Source: JAUHXS01 sp965213575 (GTDB lineage Bacteria; Bacteroidota; Bacteroidia; Chitinophagales; JAUHXS01). From it: 64,000 nt of DNA. Positions 9,683 to 18,756 of the stretch are shown here, piece by piece. Location of the stretch: assembly GCA_965213575.1 (NCBI GenBank), contig CBDBZN010000012.1:26497-90496 (forward strand), read 5' to 3'. The notes under the pieces were generated by a model. The model ran no database searches. It was not told the origin of the DNA and was given only the letters and a program-made list of their open reading frames with translations. Every line of letters begins with the position of its first letter. Position 1 is the first letter of the stretch. A program made the position numbers and the translations under genes.

Positions 9683-9820
9683 GGCCTTTTTTTCAAGCAA
9701 CTACAATCTCGAAATTGCGAAGCATAAAAAAACAGCAGATGTTCGAATTCCCGATTCATGGGGATAGTTTTCTGCTGTTGCGGGAGGCATTTCTGAGATT
9801 GTTTGCGAGAAAAATAAGCC
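9683..9820. repeat. Large imperfect palindrome in 9580-10044 intergenic region
   Basis: The 465 bp between the kinase and the aminotransferase contain no credible gene. Nested complementary arms are visible: AACAGCAGA (9731-9739) with TCTGCTGTT (9771-9779), CAATCTC plus AAAT/GC (9704 on) with GCATTTCTGAGATTG (to 9801), and an outer T-rich pair running to 9683 and 9820. The whole would fold as a ~138-nt hairpin. Just right of it, TTTTGGTTACTTTTTTTTC and CAAGAAAAAAGTA resemble a dispersed Bacteroidota repeat. It could be a MITE-like element or a structured RNA; no promoter was identified. Confidence 0.55.
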
Positions 9821-10044
9821 TTGAATTTTGGTTACTTTTTTTTCAAGAAAAAAGTATATAAACAAATATTGCTAAAAAACTACCTTGATATTTAAGAAAT
9901 TATAATCAAAATCGAGTTAATTTTTATTACCAAATTTTATTAATGCCAATCAAGTAAATAGTTTTGGCACTTGTGAATCTGCCTAAATAGAGTTGACCGT
10001 TATAAAAGATTGATTAAGAATTTTTAGCATTTAGCATTCAAAAT

Positions 10045-11235
10045 TCAGCTGCTCACTGCTATTGCTTTGTTTATAATTTCACATGCTGTTTCAATTTCAG
10101 CTTCAGATATAATGAGTGGGGGAGCAATCCTTAGGCAATTATCCGCATATAAAAACCAATCGGTTAAAATGCCGTTCTGATAACATGTACTTATCACTTC
10201 ATGATTTATTTTAGCGTTTTCAAACTCAATAGCCATTAGCAACCCTTTATTCCTAATTTCTTTAATATAGTTAGTAGATAATAATTCTTTTAAAAAAGCA
10301 GCTTTGTCGTTTACTTTTTTAATAATTTTTTGGTCATCTTTTAATAACAGTTGTAAATGCTTTAGCCCGGTAGCACAAGAAACCGGATGTCCTCCAAAAG
10401 TCGTAATATGCCCTAATACCGGATTATGTGATAACACTTTCATTATTTCCGGTGAAGAAATAAAAGCTCCAATAGGCATGCCTCCACCTAGTGCTTTTGC
10501 CAATAAAATAATATCCGGAATTACATGGTAATGCTCAAAAGCAAAAAGCTTTCCGGTACGGCCAAATCCTGTTTGAATTTCATCAAAAATCAGCAATGTG
10601 CCGGTTTCATCACATCTTTCACGTAATTTTTGTAAGTAATTTTCATCCGGTATTTTCACGCCTGCTTCTCCTTGTATGGGTTCGATAATTACAGCAGCAG
10701 TTTTATTGGTGATATTCTGTAAATCAGAGAAATTATTAAACTCAATAAATTTTACTTGCTCCAATAAAGGCCCATAGGTAGAGCTGTATTCTAGGTTGCT
10801 CATCAAACTCATTGCCCCGTGCGTATGGCCGTGGTAGGCATTATTGCAAGCAATGATTTCTTTCCTACCGGTATATCTTTTTGCTAGTTTCATTGCTCCT
10901 TCTGTTGCTTCTGAACCGGAATTGACAAAATAAACTGTTTTCAAAGGCTCAGGTAGTTGATCAACAAGGAGTTTTGCAAATTCAACTTGTATGGGCTGGA
11001 CGTACTCTCCATACACCATTAAATGCATGTATTTATTTAGTTGATTTTTGGCTGCTTGAACGATCTCAGGATGATTATGTCCTAAGTTAGAAACAGAAAT
11101 ACCGGAAATTAAATCAATATATTTTTTATCATGCTCTCCGTAGATATATACTCCATCGGCTCTGCTTGCTTCAAACATCAGTGGCGAATCACTCGTCTGA
11201 GCAACATGTTTTAAAAACAAGTCTCTATTAGTCAT
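10045..11235 (-). CDS. Class III PLP-dependent aminotransferase (acetylornithine aminotransferase-like)
   Basis: 396 residues. The PLP lysine is in ILLAKALGGGMPIGAF, the cofactor Asp in LIFDEIQTGFGRTGKLF, and substrate/phosphate segments VYFVNSGSEATEGAMKLA and HGHTHGAMSLM are standard for subgroup III (ArgD, GABA-transaminase, ornithine transaminase). The length of just under 400 favours an ArgD-like enzyme, but no arginine genes lie nearby, so I do not give a symbol. The nitroreductase gene ends 7 bp upstream on the same strand; they are probably cotranscribed. Confidence 0.9.
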   Translation of the reverse strand: MTNRDLFLKHVAQTSDSPLMFEASRADGVYIYGEHDKKYIDLISGISVSNLGHNHPEIVQAAKNQLNKYMHLMVYGEYVQPIQVEFAKLLVDQLPEPLKTVYFVNSGSEATEGAMKLAKRYTGRKEIIACNNAYHGHTHGAMSLMSNLEYSSTYGPLLEQVKFIEFNNFSDLQNITNKTAAVIIEPIQGEAGVKIPDENYLQKLRERCDETGTLLIFDEIQTGFGRTGKLFAFEHYHVIPDIILLAKALGGGMPIGAFISSPEIMKVLSHNPVLGHITTFGGHPVSCATGLKHLQLLLKDDQKIIKKVNDKAAFLKELLSTNYIKEIRNKGLLMAIEFENAKINHEVISTCYQNGILTDWFLYADNCLRIAPPLIISEAEIETACEIINKAIAVSS

Positions 11236-11242
11236 AAGATTT

Positions 11243-11824
11243 TTATGATCTGATCCACTCAGTTTTATCTGTTACAGGCTTTCTCTTTCTGCCTCTCGGT
11301 ACTTTCCCTTCAAATTGGCCGATAAAGAAAAATCCGATCAACTTTTCATCTAGTTTTAAAGATAAATAATTATGCATTTCTCGCGAGTAAGTTCCTAATC
11401 CGGTACTGAGATAACCTCCTAATTTGTATTCTTGTAAACTTAAATAGATGTTTTCGATAGCACATCCAACTGCTAAAATATCTTCAATCTCAGGCACTGA
11501 AACGTCAGATGGCCGCTGCATTGATATAGCAATTATATGAGATACTTGAGTTGGATATTCAGTGTATTTTTTAAGCTTTTTTTCACTTTGTTCTTCAACA
11601 GGCGTGTTGTTTTTATATTCTTCAATAATAAAATCTATTAGTTTTTCCAAACCTTTTTCTGTGAAAACTCTAAATCTCCAAGGCTCAGTATAATGATGGG
11701 TCGGAGCCCAGTTAGCATTATCTAAAATTTTCATGATAACTTCATCACTGACATTTGTTCCGGTATATTGAATAGGATAGATGGAACGCCTTGCCTCAAT
11801 GACATGATTAATATAATTTTCCAT
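11243..11824 (-). CDS. Nitroreductase family protein
   Basis: 193 residues of the FMN-dependent nitroreductase fold. The start ENYINHVIEARRSI with the conserved Arg-Arg-Ser, the segment ILDNANWAPTHHYTEPWRF, the middle region GCAIENIYLSLQEYKLGGYL and the C-terminal G-X-F-E-G-P-like part are typical of the small YdjA-like branch. It would reduce nitro or quinone compounds with NAD(P)H, as a dimer. The real substrate is unknown. First gene of a unit with the class III aminotransferase. Confidence 0.88.
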   Translation of the reverse strand: MENYINHVIEARRSIYPIQYTGTNVSDEVIMKILDNANWAPTHHYTEPWRFRVFTEKGLEKLIDFIIEEYKNNTPVEEQSEKKLKKYTEYPTQVSHIIAISMQRPSDVSVPEIEDILAVGCAIENIYLSLQEYKLGGYLSTGLGTYSREMHNYLSLKLDEKLIGFFFIGQFEGKVPRGRKRKPVTDKTEWIRS

Positions 11825-11940
11825 TACACAAAGTTATCGAAAATATTGTAACCTATTGAAGTAAGAAAAATAATAATAAGAGATGATATCTGTACACTTT
11901 TTTATAAAAGGCACTATTTTAGGAATAGGCCTTCAAAAAG

Positions 11941-14673
11941 TTATTTAGTGATAGACAATTTGTGTACTTGGAGATTGTCGTTATAAAAATATTTTAGAAA
12001 ATATATTCCATGAGGCAAATAAGATAAATTTAGCAGTGTATTAGAATGTAACTGGCCCACATTGATCTCTTTCACTGTTTCTCCCAAAATATCTATTACA
12101 GAAAGAGTCCCGGTGGCAGAAACAAAGTCTTTCGGTATTTGTAAAGAAAATAATCCCGACGAAGGATTAGGGCTAATAACCAAAGAATTTGATGCTGTTG
12201 TATTATAAGCTACCGAACGAGTAGGAGAATAAGTGTAGGTGCCATCATAATCTACTTGTTTTAACCGATAATAGTAAGCTCCGGGTTGATATAATTGATC
12301 GATAAAATTATATGCAGTATTAGTTTCAGTAGAGCCAGTACTAGCAATCCGGCCAATATCATCAAAGTCCATATTGTCTTTGCTTCTTTGAATAGCATAA
12401 TAGTCGTTATTAACTTCTTGACTCGTTTCCCAAATTAGTTTTACTAACCCATTTGCCTTATGTTTAGCATTGAAATAAATCAACTCTATGGGCAATGGGA
12501 TTGAAGTGCTGGCCAAGGTCCACGGAGAGAAGCCGTCAATGCCGGACTTTTCTACCCAATTATTAGCAATGTCTAGCGTAACAGGTGTTTGAATAGCCCA
12601 CATTTCATCTCCCACACCACCTGAAGTGTCTTTATATAATTCTAACTCCGTTTCATCATGGCCATTTAACTCACTTTCAAAATAAGAGAACCGAAAAGTA
12701 GCATTAAACCCCGAATTATTAGTAGGATTGATTATGTATTTTCTGAATATAGATTGGTTGCCTGCATTAGGCCCTGTTTTGAGGGTATCTCGGGCATGGC
12801 TTCTGATAACAGTGGTATTTCCCCAATTGGCAGCAGAAGTAAAAATAGCTCCCAATCCCCCTACATCTTCTGATGCGGGTGCGTTGAGCGTTTTGGTAAT
12901 GCTTATAGTACCGGTTCCTAAGCCATCCGTGCCGGAAGCATTTGTTGCTTTGATAAGAGCATTTTCAGATTCTCCACTAATTGAACCAGTGCTCGCAAGA
13001 AGAATATCATTATCTTTTAAATCTAAATCTCCTAAAATAAAGGTTATGTTTTCAAGGTTTATATCTGTATATAACCGAACTTCTCCCGTAACTGGATCAA
13101 ACGCTCCATTTACATTTATGTTAATCTCTGATAGAGCATAACTTCCCGTACCATTAATATCTTGTGGGCTTGCCCCTATAAATTCTAAAATTGCAGTTTC
13201 TGCTTTTAGCTGTCCACCTGCCTCTATAGTAACATGGCTTTTCAAGAAAAGAGTAGAGGCGTCTGCTAATTGTAGTGTTTTGTTTGGATTAATGATGAGT
13301 TCATAAATCGTTACATCCCCAGATGTGCCGGCATTAGAATTAATTTCTACGGTCGGTAATACTACATCTCTTGAAATAATCTGATTTTCGCTATTAAATA
13401 CAATTGTGCCGACGCCTGTTACTGTTGGGAATAAAGGCAGGTCAATACCCACTGATTGATTAAAAACTAATTTAGCTCCACTAGCAATTGATACAGCCGA
13501 CAATGCGTTTACATGGAATCCACCATCAACTAAGACACCAGTAGTAAGAATCAGGTCATTAGCGAAATTTGTATTACCTCCCAGTGTTAGTGTATCCGTG
13601 GAAGTAAGTTCAAATTGGTAAAAATTTGCTGAGTTGGCAATGCTTTGAGCCTCAATGCCATTAAATATAATTGTGCCATTATTATGAGTAAATGTACCAG
13701 TATTGGTAAAGTTACCTGAAACATAAATATCTTGTGAAGCAGTAGCCAACAAATCATTTACAAAAGTGAGATCATGGAAGCGTGCATCACTTGTACCTGA
13801 AATAACAGTTGAGTCTTGAAATTGCACCTCTGCATTTCTTGGAATAAATTCTCCATCAATGATCCAGTTATTTCCATTAAATACAATATTATAATTAGTA
13901 GCAGTTACATCAAAAGAGGCACTATTTTTTACCCATAATTGATTTAAATCAATATTGCCGGCTAAAAAAACAGTATCTGTATTACCTACCTCTATAATAT
14001 CATAAGAGCCTCCTTTTAAAGTCATAGCATTTGATCCTTGAAAACTGATTGTACCACCATTAATATGAGTGTAGCCTCCGGTTAGTTCCGGATGAGCCAC
14101 GCCCCCTTTTTTTATTATTAAAGTTCCATTATCTTGATCTAGGGTTCCTGTTCCAGCCATGGAATATATATCAGTATCAAACCTAGTGTTTCGAATAGAA
14201 ATTCCATTAGTAACTGTAATATTTTGTTCTAAAGTGACTTTTCCATTACCGATGATTCCCAAATTCAAAAAAGTCGTACTATTATTTCCACTAATTGTAG
14301 CATCAGACGAGTTGTTGAAAACAAAGTTCCCTCCGGTTTGATTAATACCATTTCCATTATTTTCAAAATCTCCGGTAATTATAAACGTGCCGCCCGATAT
14401 ATAGATTTGAGCACTATTTTGAATTAAGAGAGCACTAGGCCTAAAAGCTGCCGCAGTACCTGATGCTATCCGTGGATTAGGAAGGGTAGCACTTATAACG
14501 ATTGTGTCTCCATTTACCGGTATGCATCCGCAATCCCAATTACTAGTATTGTTCCAAGTAGGTAGATTAAAACTGGATGTGGGGCTCCAAGTCCGGACGG
14601 TTCCTTTACCGGAAAACGAGATTCCTATTAGAAATAAAAATAAGATCAGAAATTTTAATAAATTTGGATACAT
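11941..14673 (-). CDS. Large secreted protein with T9SS type A sorting domain
   Basis: 910 residues. The N-terminus is a Sec signal peptide (about 1-22), followed by TWSPTSSFNLPTWNNTSNWDCGCIP, the kind of start found in Bacteroidota surface proteins with parallel-beta repeats. Residues ~50-600 are a long series of Gly/Asn/Thr-rich strands (for example NNTSNW, GNNSTTFLNLGIIGNG), compatible with a beta-helix adhesin. Near the C-terminus there is a fibronectin-like stretch (IELIYFNAKHKANGLVKLIW) and then a type A sorting domain, VISPNPSSGLFSLQIPK ... LPHGIYFLKYF ... KLSITK. It is therefore a likely T9SS client of the SprA machinery encoded at 51.3 kb. The true function is unknown. Confidence 0.85.
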   Translation of the reverse strand: MYPNLLKFLILFLFLIGISFSGKGTVRTWSPTSSFNLPTWNNTSNWDCGCIPVNGDTIVISATLPNPRIASGTAAAFRPSALLIQNSAQIYISGGTFIITGDFENNGNGINQTGGNFVFNNSSDATISGNNSTTFLNLGIIGNGKVTLEQNITVTNGISIRNTRFDTDIYSMAGTGTLDQDNGTLIIKKGGVAHPELTGGYTHINGGTISFQGSNAMTLKGGSYDIIEVGNTDTVFLAGNIDLNQLWVKNSASFDVTATNYNIVFNGNNWIIDGEFIPRNAEVQFQDSTVISGTSDARFHDLTFVNDLLATASQDIYVSGNFTNTGTFTHNNGTIIFNGIEAQSIANSANFYQFELTSTDTLTLGGNTNFANDLILTTGVLVDGGFHVNALSAVSIASGAKLVFNQSVGIDLPLFPTVTGVGTIVFNSENQIISRDVVLPTVEINSNAGTSGDVTIYELIINPNKTLQLADASTLFLKSHVTIEAGGQLKAETAILEFIGASPQDINGTGSYALSEININVNGAFDPVTGEVRLYTDINLENITFILGDLDLKDNDILLASTGSISGESENALIKATNASGTDGLGTGTISITKTLNAPASEDVGGLGAIFTSAANWGNTTVIRSHARDTLKTGPNAGNQSIFRKYIINPTNNSGFNATFRFSYFESELNGHDETELELYKDTSGGVGDEMWAIQTPVTLDIANNWVEKSGIDGFSPWTLASTSIPLPIELIYFNAKHKANGLVKLIWETSQEVNNDYYAIQRSKDNMDFDDIGRIASTGSTETNTAYNFIDQLYQPGAYYYRLKQVDYDGTYTYSPTRSVAYNTTASNSLVISPNPSSGLFSLQIPKDFVSATGTLSVIDILGETVKEINVGQLHSNTLLNLSYLPHGIYFLKYFYNDNLQVHKLSITK

Positions 14674-14968
14674 AATCTTGTTATACTATATACTAGTAAA
14701 AAAGTTTAGGTTTTACTAATAATATTTTGCTATTGACTAATGATAAGATTGAAATAGGGTAAAAAATTTAGTTTCAGTAATTATAATTGTCATAAAACCG
14801 GTAAAGTATTAAAAATAGCCAATAATTAATAAAATGGCATTAAAACAAATTTGAGAAAGTATTAATACTGCAAAAATTAAAATGCGAAGAAGTTTAAATA
14901 TAACTCTTAAAACAATTATAAAGCAATATACTTAACAGATATAAAATTCTTTTTATCTTTAACTTTTA

Positions 14969-15520
14969 ATGGCATCTTCACGATCTAGAATCATCCTCGA
15001 TAAGAATAAATTCTCTTTCACTATAGATCGTTTATGTAGCCAACTCATCGAAAATCACGGAAATTTTTTTGATTCTGTCATCATCGGCGTACAGCCAAGA
15101 GGCGTTTATGCAGCCCATAGAATACATCATCGTTTAACCGAGATAGTCAATAATAAAGATATCCTGGTAGGCGATATGGATGTTTCTTTTTATCGTGATG
15201 ATTTTAGAAGAAGGGAAAATATTATTGCGCCTAAAAAAACTAATATCCGGTTTTCCATAGAAGATAAAAAAGTCATCTTGGTAGATGATGTGCTGTATAC
15301 CGGCAGAACTATACGGGCAGCCTTAGATGCGTTATTAGATTTTGGCAGGCCATCTAAAGTAGAATTATTAGCCCTAATTGACAGAAGGTTCAGTAGGCAT
15401 GTACCTATTGAAGCTGATTATGTGGGTAAAACAGTGGATGCTATTATTTCTGAAAGAGTAAAAGTAGAATGGAAAGAAGTAGAAGGAGAAGATAAAGTTT
15501 CAATATTAGCAGCCGGATGA
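14969..15520 (+). CDS. pyrR: PyrR: pyrimidine regulator / uracil phosphoribosyltransferase
   Basis: 183 residues with the PRTase fold. The PRPP loop is VILVDDVLYTGRTIRAALDAL, and segments GVQPRGVYAAHRI, DVSFYRDDFRRRE and LIDRRFSRHVPIEADYVGK match PyrR. The stop overlaps the pyrB start (ATGA at 15517-15520), a classic pyrR-pyrB coupling. In Gram-positive bacteria PyrR binds RNA to attenuate pyr transcription; I see no convincing anti-antiterminator upstream, so that role here is unproven. Confidence 0.93.
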   Translation: MASSRSRIILDKNKFSFTIDRLCSQLIENHGNFFDSVIIGVQPRGVYAAHRIHHRLTEIVNNKDILVGDMDVSFYRDDFRRRENIIAPKKTNIRFSIEDKKVILVDDVLYTGRTIRAALDALLDFGRPSKVELLALIDRRFSRHVPIEADYVGKTVDAIISERVKVEWKEVEGEDKVSILAAG

Positions 15521-16467
15521 TTGATACAAATAGTGGCTTAAGTACTAAACATCTTTTGGGTATTAAATATATTACTGCTCAAGATATTGAAATAATTTTT
15601 AAAACCGCTGATGACTTTAAAGAAGTACTTAATCGGCCAATCAAGAAAGTCCCTTCCTTGAGAGATGTCACAATTGCCAACCTATTTTTTGAAAACTCTA
15701 CTAGAACACGAGTGTCATTTGAATTAGCCGAAAAAAGATTGTCAGCCGATATTGTTAATTTTTCTGCCTCTTCCTCATCAGTCAGCAAAGGAGAAACTTT
15801 AGTAGATACCGTTAATAACATTTTAGCCATGAAGGTTGACATGGTAGTGATGAGGCACCCAAGCCCCGGGGCACCTATTTTCCTTTCCAAACACATTGAT
15901 GCCAATATTATCAATGCAGGAGATGGCACCCATGAGCATCCTACTCAGGCGTTATTAGATGCTTATTCTATCAAAGAACGATTAGGCTCTTTAAAAGATA
16001 AAAAAGTTTTAATAGTTGGAGATATATTGCATTCCAGAGTAGCCTTATCAAATATATTTTGCCTACAAAAAATAGGTGCTAAGGTTATGGTTTGTGGCCC
16101 TCCGACGCTCATTCCTAAGTATATAACTACGTTAGGTGTAGAAGTTGAGTATAATTTGCCTAAAGCATTAGCGTGGTGTGATGTGGCAAACATTTTAAGG
16201 ATACAGTTAGAAAGACAAACTGGTACCGGGTCGTCGGTGAAATATTTTCCTTCGCTTAGAGAATATGCTTTGTATTATGGAGTAACCTCTGAATTATTAA
16301 AAAAAATAAAAAAAGATATTCTCATTCTTCATCCGGGGCCCATGAACAGAGGTGTGGAGATAGCTAGTGATGTAGCAGACTCAGAGCAAGCTATTATTCT
16401 CGACCAGGTGCAAAATGGTGTAGCTATTCGAATGGCAATATTGTATTTATTAGCGGGCAAGAGATAG
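15517..16467 (+). CDS. pyrB: Aspartate carbamoyltransferase catalytic subunit
   Basis: 316 residues. It carries the carbamoyl-phosphate site FENSTRTRVSFELAEKRL, the MRHPSPGAP segment, the ...GTHEHPTQALLDAYSIKE aspartate-side motif and the HPGPMNRGVEI loop of aspartate transcarbamoylases. It makes N-carbamoyl-aspartate, the committed step of pyrimidine synthesis. No pyrI follows, so this is the unregulated or PyrR-linked form. The start overlaps pyrR by four bases. Confidence 0.95.
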   Translation: MIDTNSGLSTKHLLGIKYITAQDIEIIFKTADDFKEVLNRPIKKVPSLRDVTIANLFFENSTRTRVSFELAEKRLSADIVNFSASSSSVSKGETLVDTVNNILAMKVDMVVMRHPSPGAPIFLSKHIDANIINAGDGTHEHPTQALLDAYSIKERLGSLKDKKVLIVGDILHSRVALSNIFCLQKIGAKVMVCGPPTLIPKYITTLGVEVEYNLPKALAWCDVANILRIQLERQTGTGSSVKYFPSLREYALYYGVTSELLKKIKKDILILHPGPMNRGVEIASDVADSEQAIILDQVQNGVAIRMAILYLLAGKR

Positions 16468-16537
16468 TAATTCAAAATCTCATATAAATCTAACTTTATA
16501 TAAAATCTTACGTATTAAAATACGTTACATTCTTAGT

Positions 16538-17044
16538 ATGAAAAAATTAATTTTTAATATATTACTTTTAGTATTAAGCTCCATCACGTTTGGGCAAACT
16601 GAAAGCACACCGCCTGATACGGTACGAAAAACGTTATTTAACCTAAGCCAAATCCAGTCATTCGACGAAATTTATCCTTATAAAGTTGATCACAATCAGC
16701 TATGGTACTTCGGTTTTGAGCAATTTGATGTAGCTTTTTATGAGTGCGGATATGCTTTTTTTACAGGCTCTTATAAAGGTGAACATCCAAAAGATTTTTT
16801 TGATCTGTTAGACAAAAATCCGGCTCAAAAAGAAATTCGGACAGGCAGTAAATTATTATTTAAAAATATAACTATAAAAAATGATAAGCATATTATGAAA
16901 GGCAAGCCTTTCGTTGTACTGATCGTTGATACAGAGCCTGGTGATGAATATCAAGAAGATTCATGGGAAGATAATACTGACTATGGATCAGAAGATGATT
17001 ATTGGGATGATTATGAAGACAATTACGATTATGGAGATAATTGA
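16538..17044 (+). CDS. Small secreted protein with Asp/Glu/Tyr-rich tail
   Basis: 168 residues of unknown family. It has a clear signal peptide (MKKLIFNILLLVLSSITFGQ), a compact middle with aromatic-rich segments (LWYFGFEQFDVAFYECGYAFF), and a C-terminal ~30 residues made almost only of Asp, Glu, Tyr, Trp and Gly (EDDYWDDYEDNYDYGDN). Such tails can bind calcium or interact with other surface proteins. It sits 70 bp behind pyrB but has no clear link to pyrimidine synthesis. Confidence 0.7.
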   Translation: MKKLIFNILLLVLSSITFGQTESTPPDTVRKTLFNLSQIQSFDEIYPYKVDHNQLWYFGFEQFDVAFYECGYAFFTGSYKGEHPKDFFDLLDKNPAQKEIRTGSKLLFKNITIKNDKHIMKGKPFVVLIVDTEPGDEYQEDSWEDNTDYGSEDDYWDDYEDNYDYGDN

Positions 17045-17113
17045 TTATAAGATTGAAAAATTTTAGATTTGAAGACGGAATTTTAAGTTTTTAGTTTTGA
17101 ATTTTAAATACTC

Positions 17114-17192
17114 AGTGAGCGGGTGACTCCGTTGCTATTTTATATAAACTTATTCTGCTCCATAATTTGATGTTAACAGTCACCCGCTCACT
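17114..17192. repeat. Inverted repeat in 17045-17339 intergenic region
   Basis: AGTGAGCGGGTGACT (17114-17128) and AGTCACCCGCTCACT (17178-17192) are exact reverse complements, 15 bp each, with a 49-base spacer. They are more G+C-rich than the surroundings. A near copy of one arm, AGTGAGCGAGTGACT, occurs alone at 31828-31842, so this may be a dispersed short repeat. Position is between two convergent genes. The remaining part of this gap shows no gene. Confidence 0.7.
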
Positions 17193-17339
17193 TACTATAG
17201 GCTATTCGCTAAATATTGGCTGATTTTAAAATTGAAGGATTGTAGATTTGAAACAGAACTTTAATTTTGATAATGATGCCAAGAATAGTTGGTAAAAATT
17301 GTATTGTCAAATTTTCTTAATGCCAAAATATTCAAATCT

Positions 17340-18584
17340 TTAATTTGAAATTCTTACCCTTTCCATCGCTTCTAGTCTTTTCAGCAATGGAGGATGCGAA
17401 TAATGAAAAAACACATAAGCAGGATGCGGAGTAAGATTGCTTAAATGATTAGTACTTAGTTTTTTTAAAGCTTCTTGTAGCGCTTTTCCATTGGTAGTTT
17501 TAACAGCAAATTCATCTGCTTCATATTCGTTCTTTCTTGATAGAAGGTTCATCAATATACCTGTAATCGTCGAAATAGGACTATATAATAAGCTGAAAGC
17601 CAATAAGCCTAAATGAAACTCCGCTTGTTCCGCTCCTAAAGCTCGTGATAAAACAGGCTCATTTATGAAAAGAGAGAGTACATACAGCATCAATCCCATT
17701 TGCAAAATAGATAATGCGATACTAAAAAAAACATGTTTCTTTTTATAATGTCCTACTTCGTGTGCTAGAATAGCAACTAGTTCATCTTCAGTATGGTCTT
17801 TAATTAACGTATCATATAAAACGATCGTTTTTTTATTTCCGATCCCACTAAAATAGGCATTAGCTTTAGACGATCTTTTAGAACCATTAATAACAAAGAT
17901 GTTTTTTAAAGAAAAATTAACTTGCCGGGCATAAGCTTCTATTTTATTTTTTAAACTACTCTCTTCTAATGGGGTCAATTTATTAAATAAAGGCACAATC
18001 AAGGTAGTATAAAACATGGTGAAGAATAAAGTAAATACACTAAAAATAATCCATGCGTAAAGCCAAAAAGTTGTGCCGGTATTTTGGTAAAACCAAATAA
18101 AAGCTGTCAATAAACCACCTCCTATAATTATCGTTAATGCATATCCTTTAATTTTATCTAATACATAAGTTTTGACAGTCATTTTATTAAACCCAAATTT
18201 TTCCTCTATCACAAATGTTTTGTATAATGAAAAAGGAAGTCCCAATAAGTCACTTGCGATAAATAAAATGCCAAAGAATGTTAAAGTTATTAATATAGGA
18301 TTAGCAGTTATACTTTTGGCAAGTTGATCTACATAAGCAAAACCACCAATAAATAACATAGTTAATATAATAATCAAACTGAAAAAAGAAGATATTAATG
18401 ATAGCTTAGTATTGGCTTTATCATACGCTTGTGCTTTTTGATACTTTTCGTTATCGTATAAACCTTTTAATTGATCAGGCAGGTTTTTTGTCCAACTTTT
18501 AGCATTGAGATAAGATAATATCCGTTCTAATAAAAAATCGAGAATGATAAATAAAACAATGATGACAAAAATGGTTTGTTCCAT
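17340..18584 (-). CDS. M48 family peptidase, Ste24/CAAX protease-like
   Basis: 414 residues with five or six membrane helices (first near 1-22, others around 60-110, 150-200, 280-330). The zinc site is HEVGH in LVAILAHEVGHYKKKH (about 275-280) and the third ligand Glu lies in SRKNEYEADEFA. The order of helices and the segment KSWTKNLPDQLKGLYDNEKYQKAQAY near the N-terminus match Ste24 CAAX prenyl protease 1. Bacteria do not prenylate CAAX proteins, so the cellular role is probably membrane-protein quality control. Confidence 0.92.
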   Translation of the reverse strand: MEQTIFVIIVLFIILDFLLERILSYLNAKSWTKNLPDQLKGLYDNEKYQKAQAYDKANTKLSLISSFFSLIIILTMLFIGGFAYVDQLAKSITANPILITLTFFGILFIASDLLGLPFSLYKTFVIEEKFGFNKMTVKTYVLDKIKGYALTIIIGGGLLTAFIWFYQNTGTTFWLYAWIIFSVFTLFFTMFYTTLIVPLFNKLTPLEESSLKNKIEAYARQVNFSLKNIFVINGSKRSSKANAYFSGIGNKKTIVLYDTLIKDHTEDELVAILAHEVGHYKKKHVFFSIALSILQMGLMLYVLSLFINEPVLSRALGAEQAEFHLGLLAFSLLYSPISTITGILMNLLSRKNEYEADEFAVKTTNGKALQEALKKLSTNHLSNLTPHPAYVFFHYSHPPLLKRLEAMERVRISN

Positions 18585-18756
18585 AATAAACGGGAATAAT
18601 ATTTGTTGTATAATTACAAAGATATGGTTAGCAAATCTAAAGTAACAAAAAATATAAACTAATGTGATAGACTACTCTTATTATCACGTAAAGCCTGTCG
18701 AAGCCCTAACTAGCATGGATTTTAAAACTAAGAAAATCTACCTATCTTAATATAGT

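Noticed and set aside
9673..9861. Short open frame (62 codons) after the histidine kinase
   Set aside because: It runs through a palindromic repeat, has low-complexity content and no family features.
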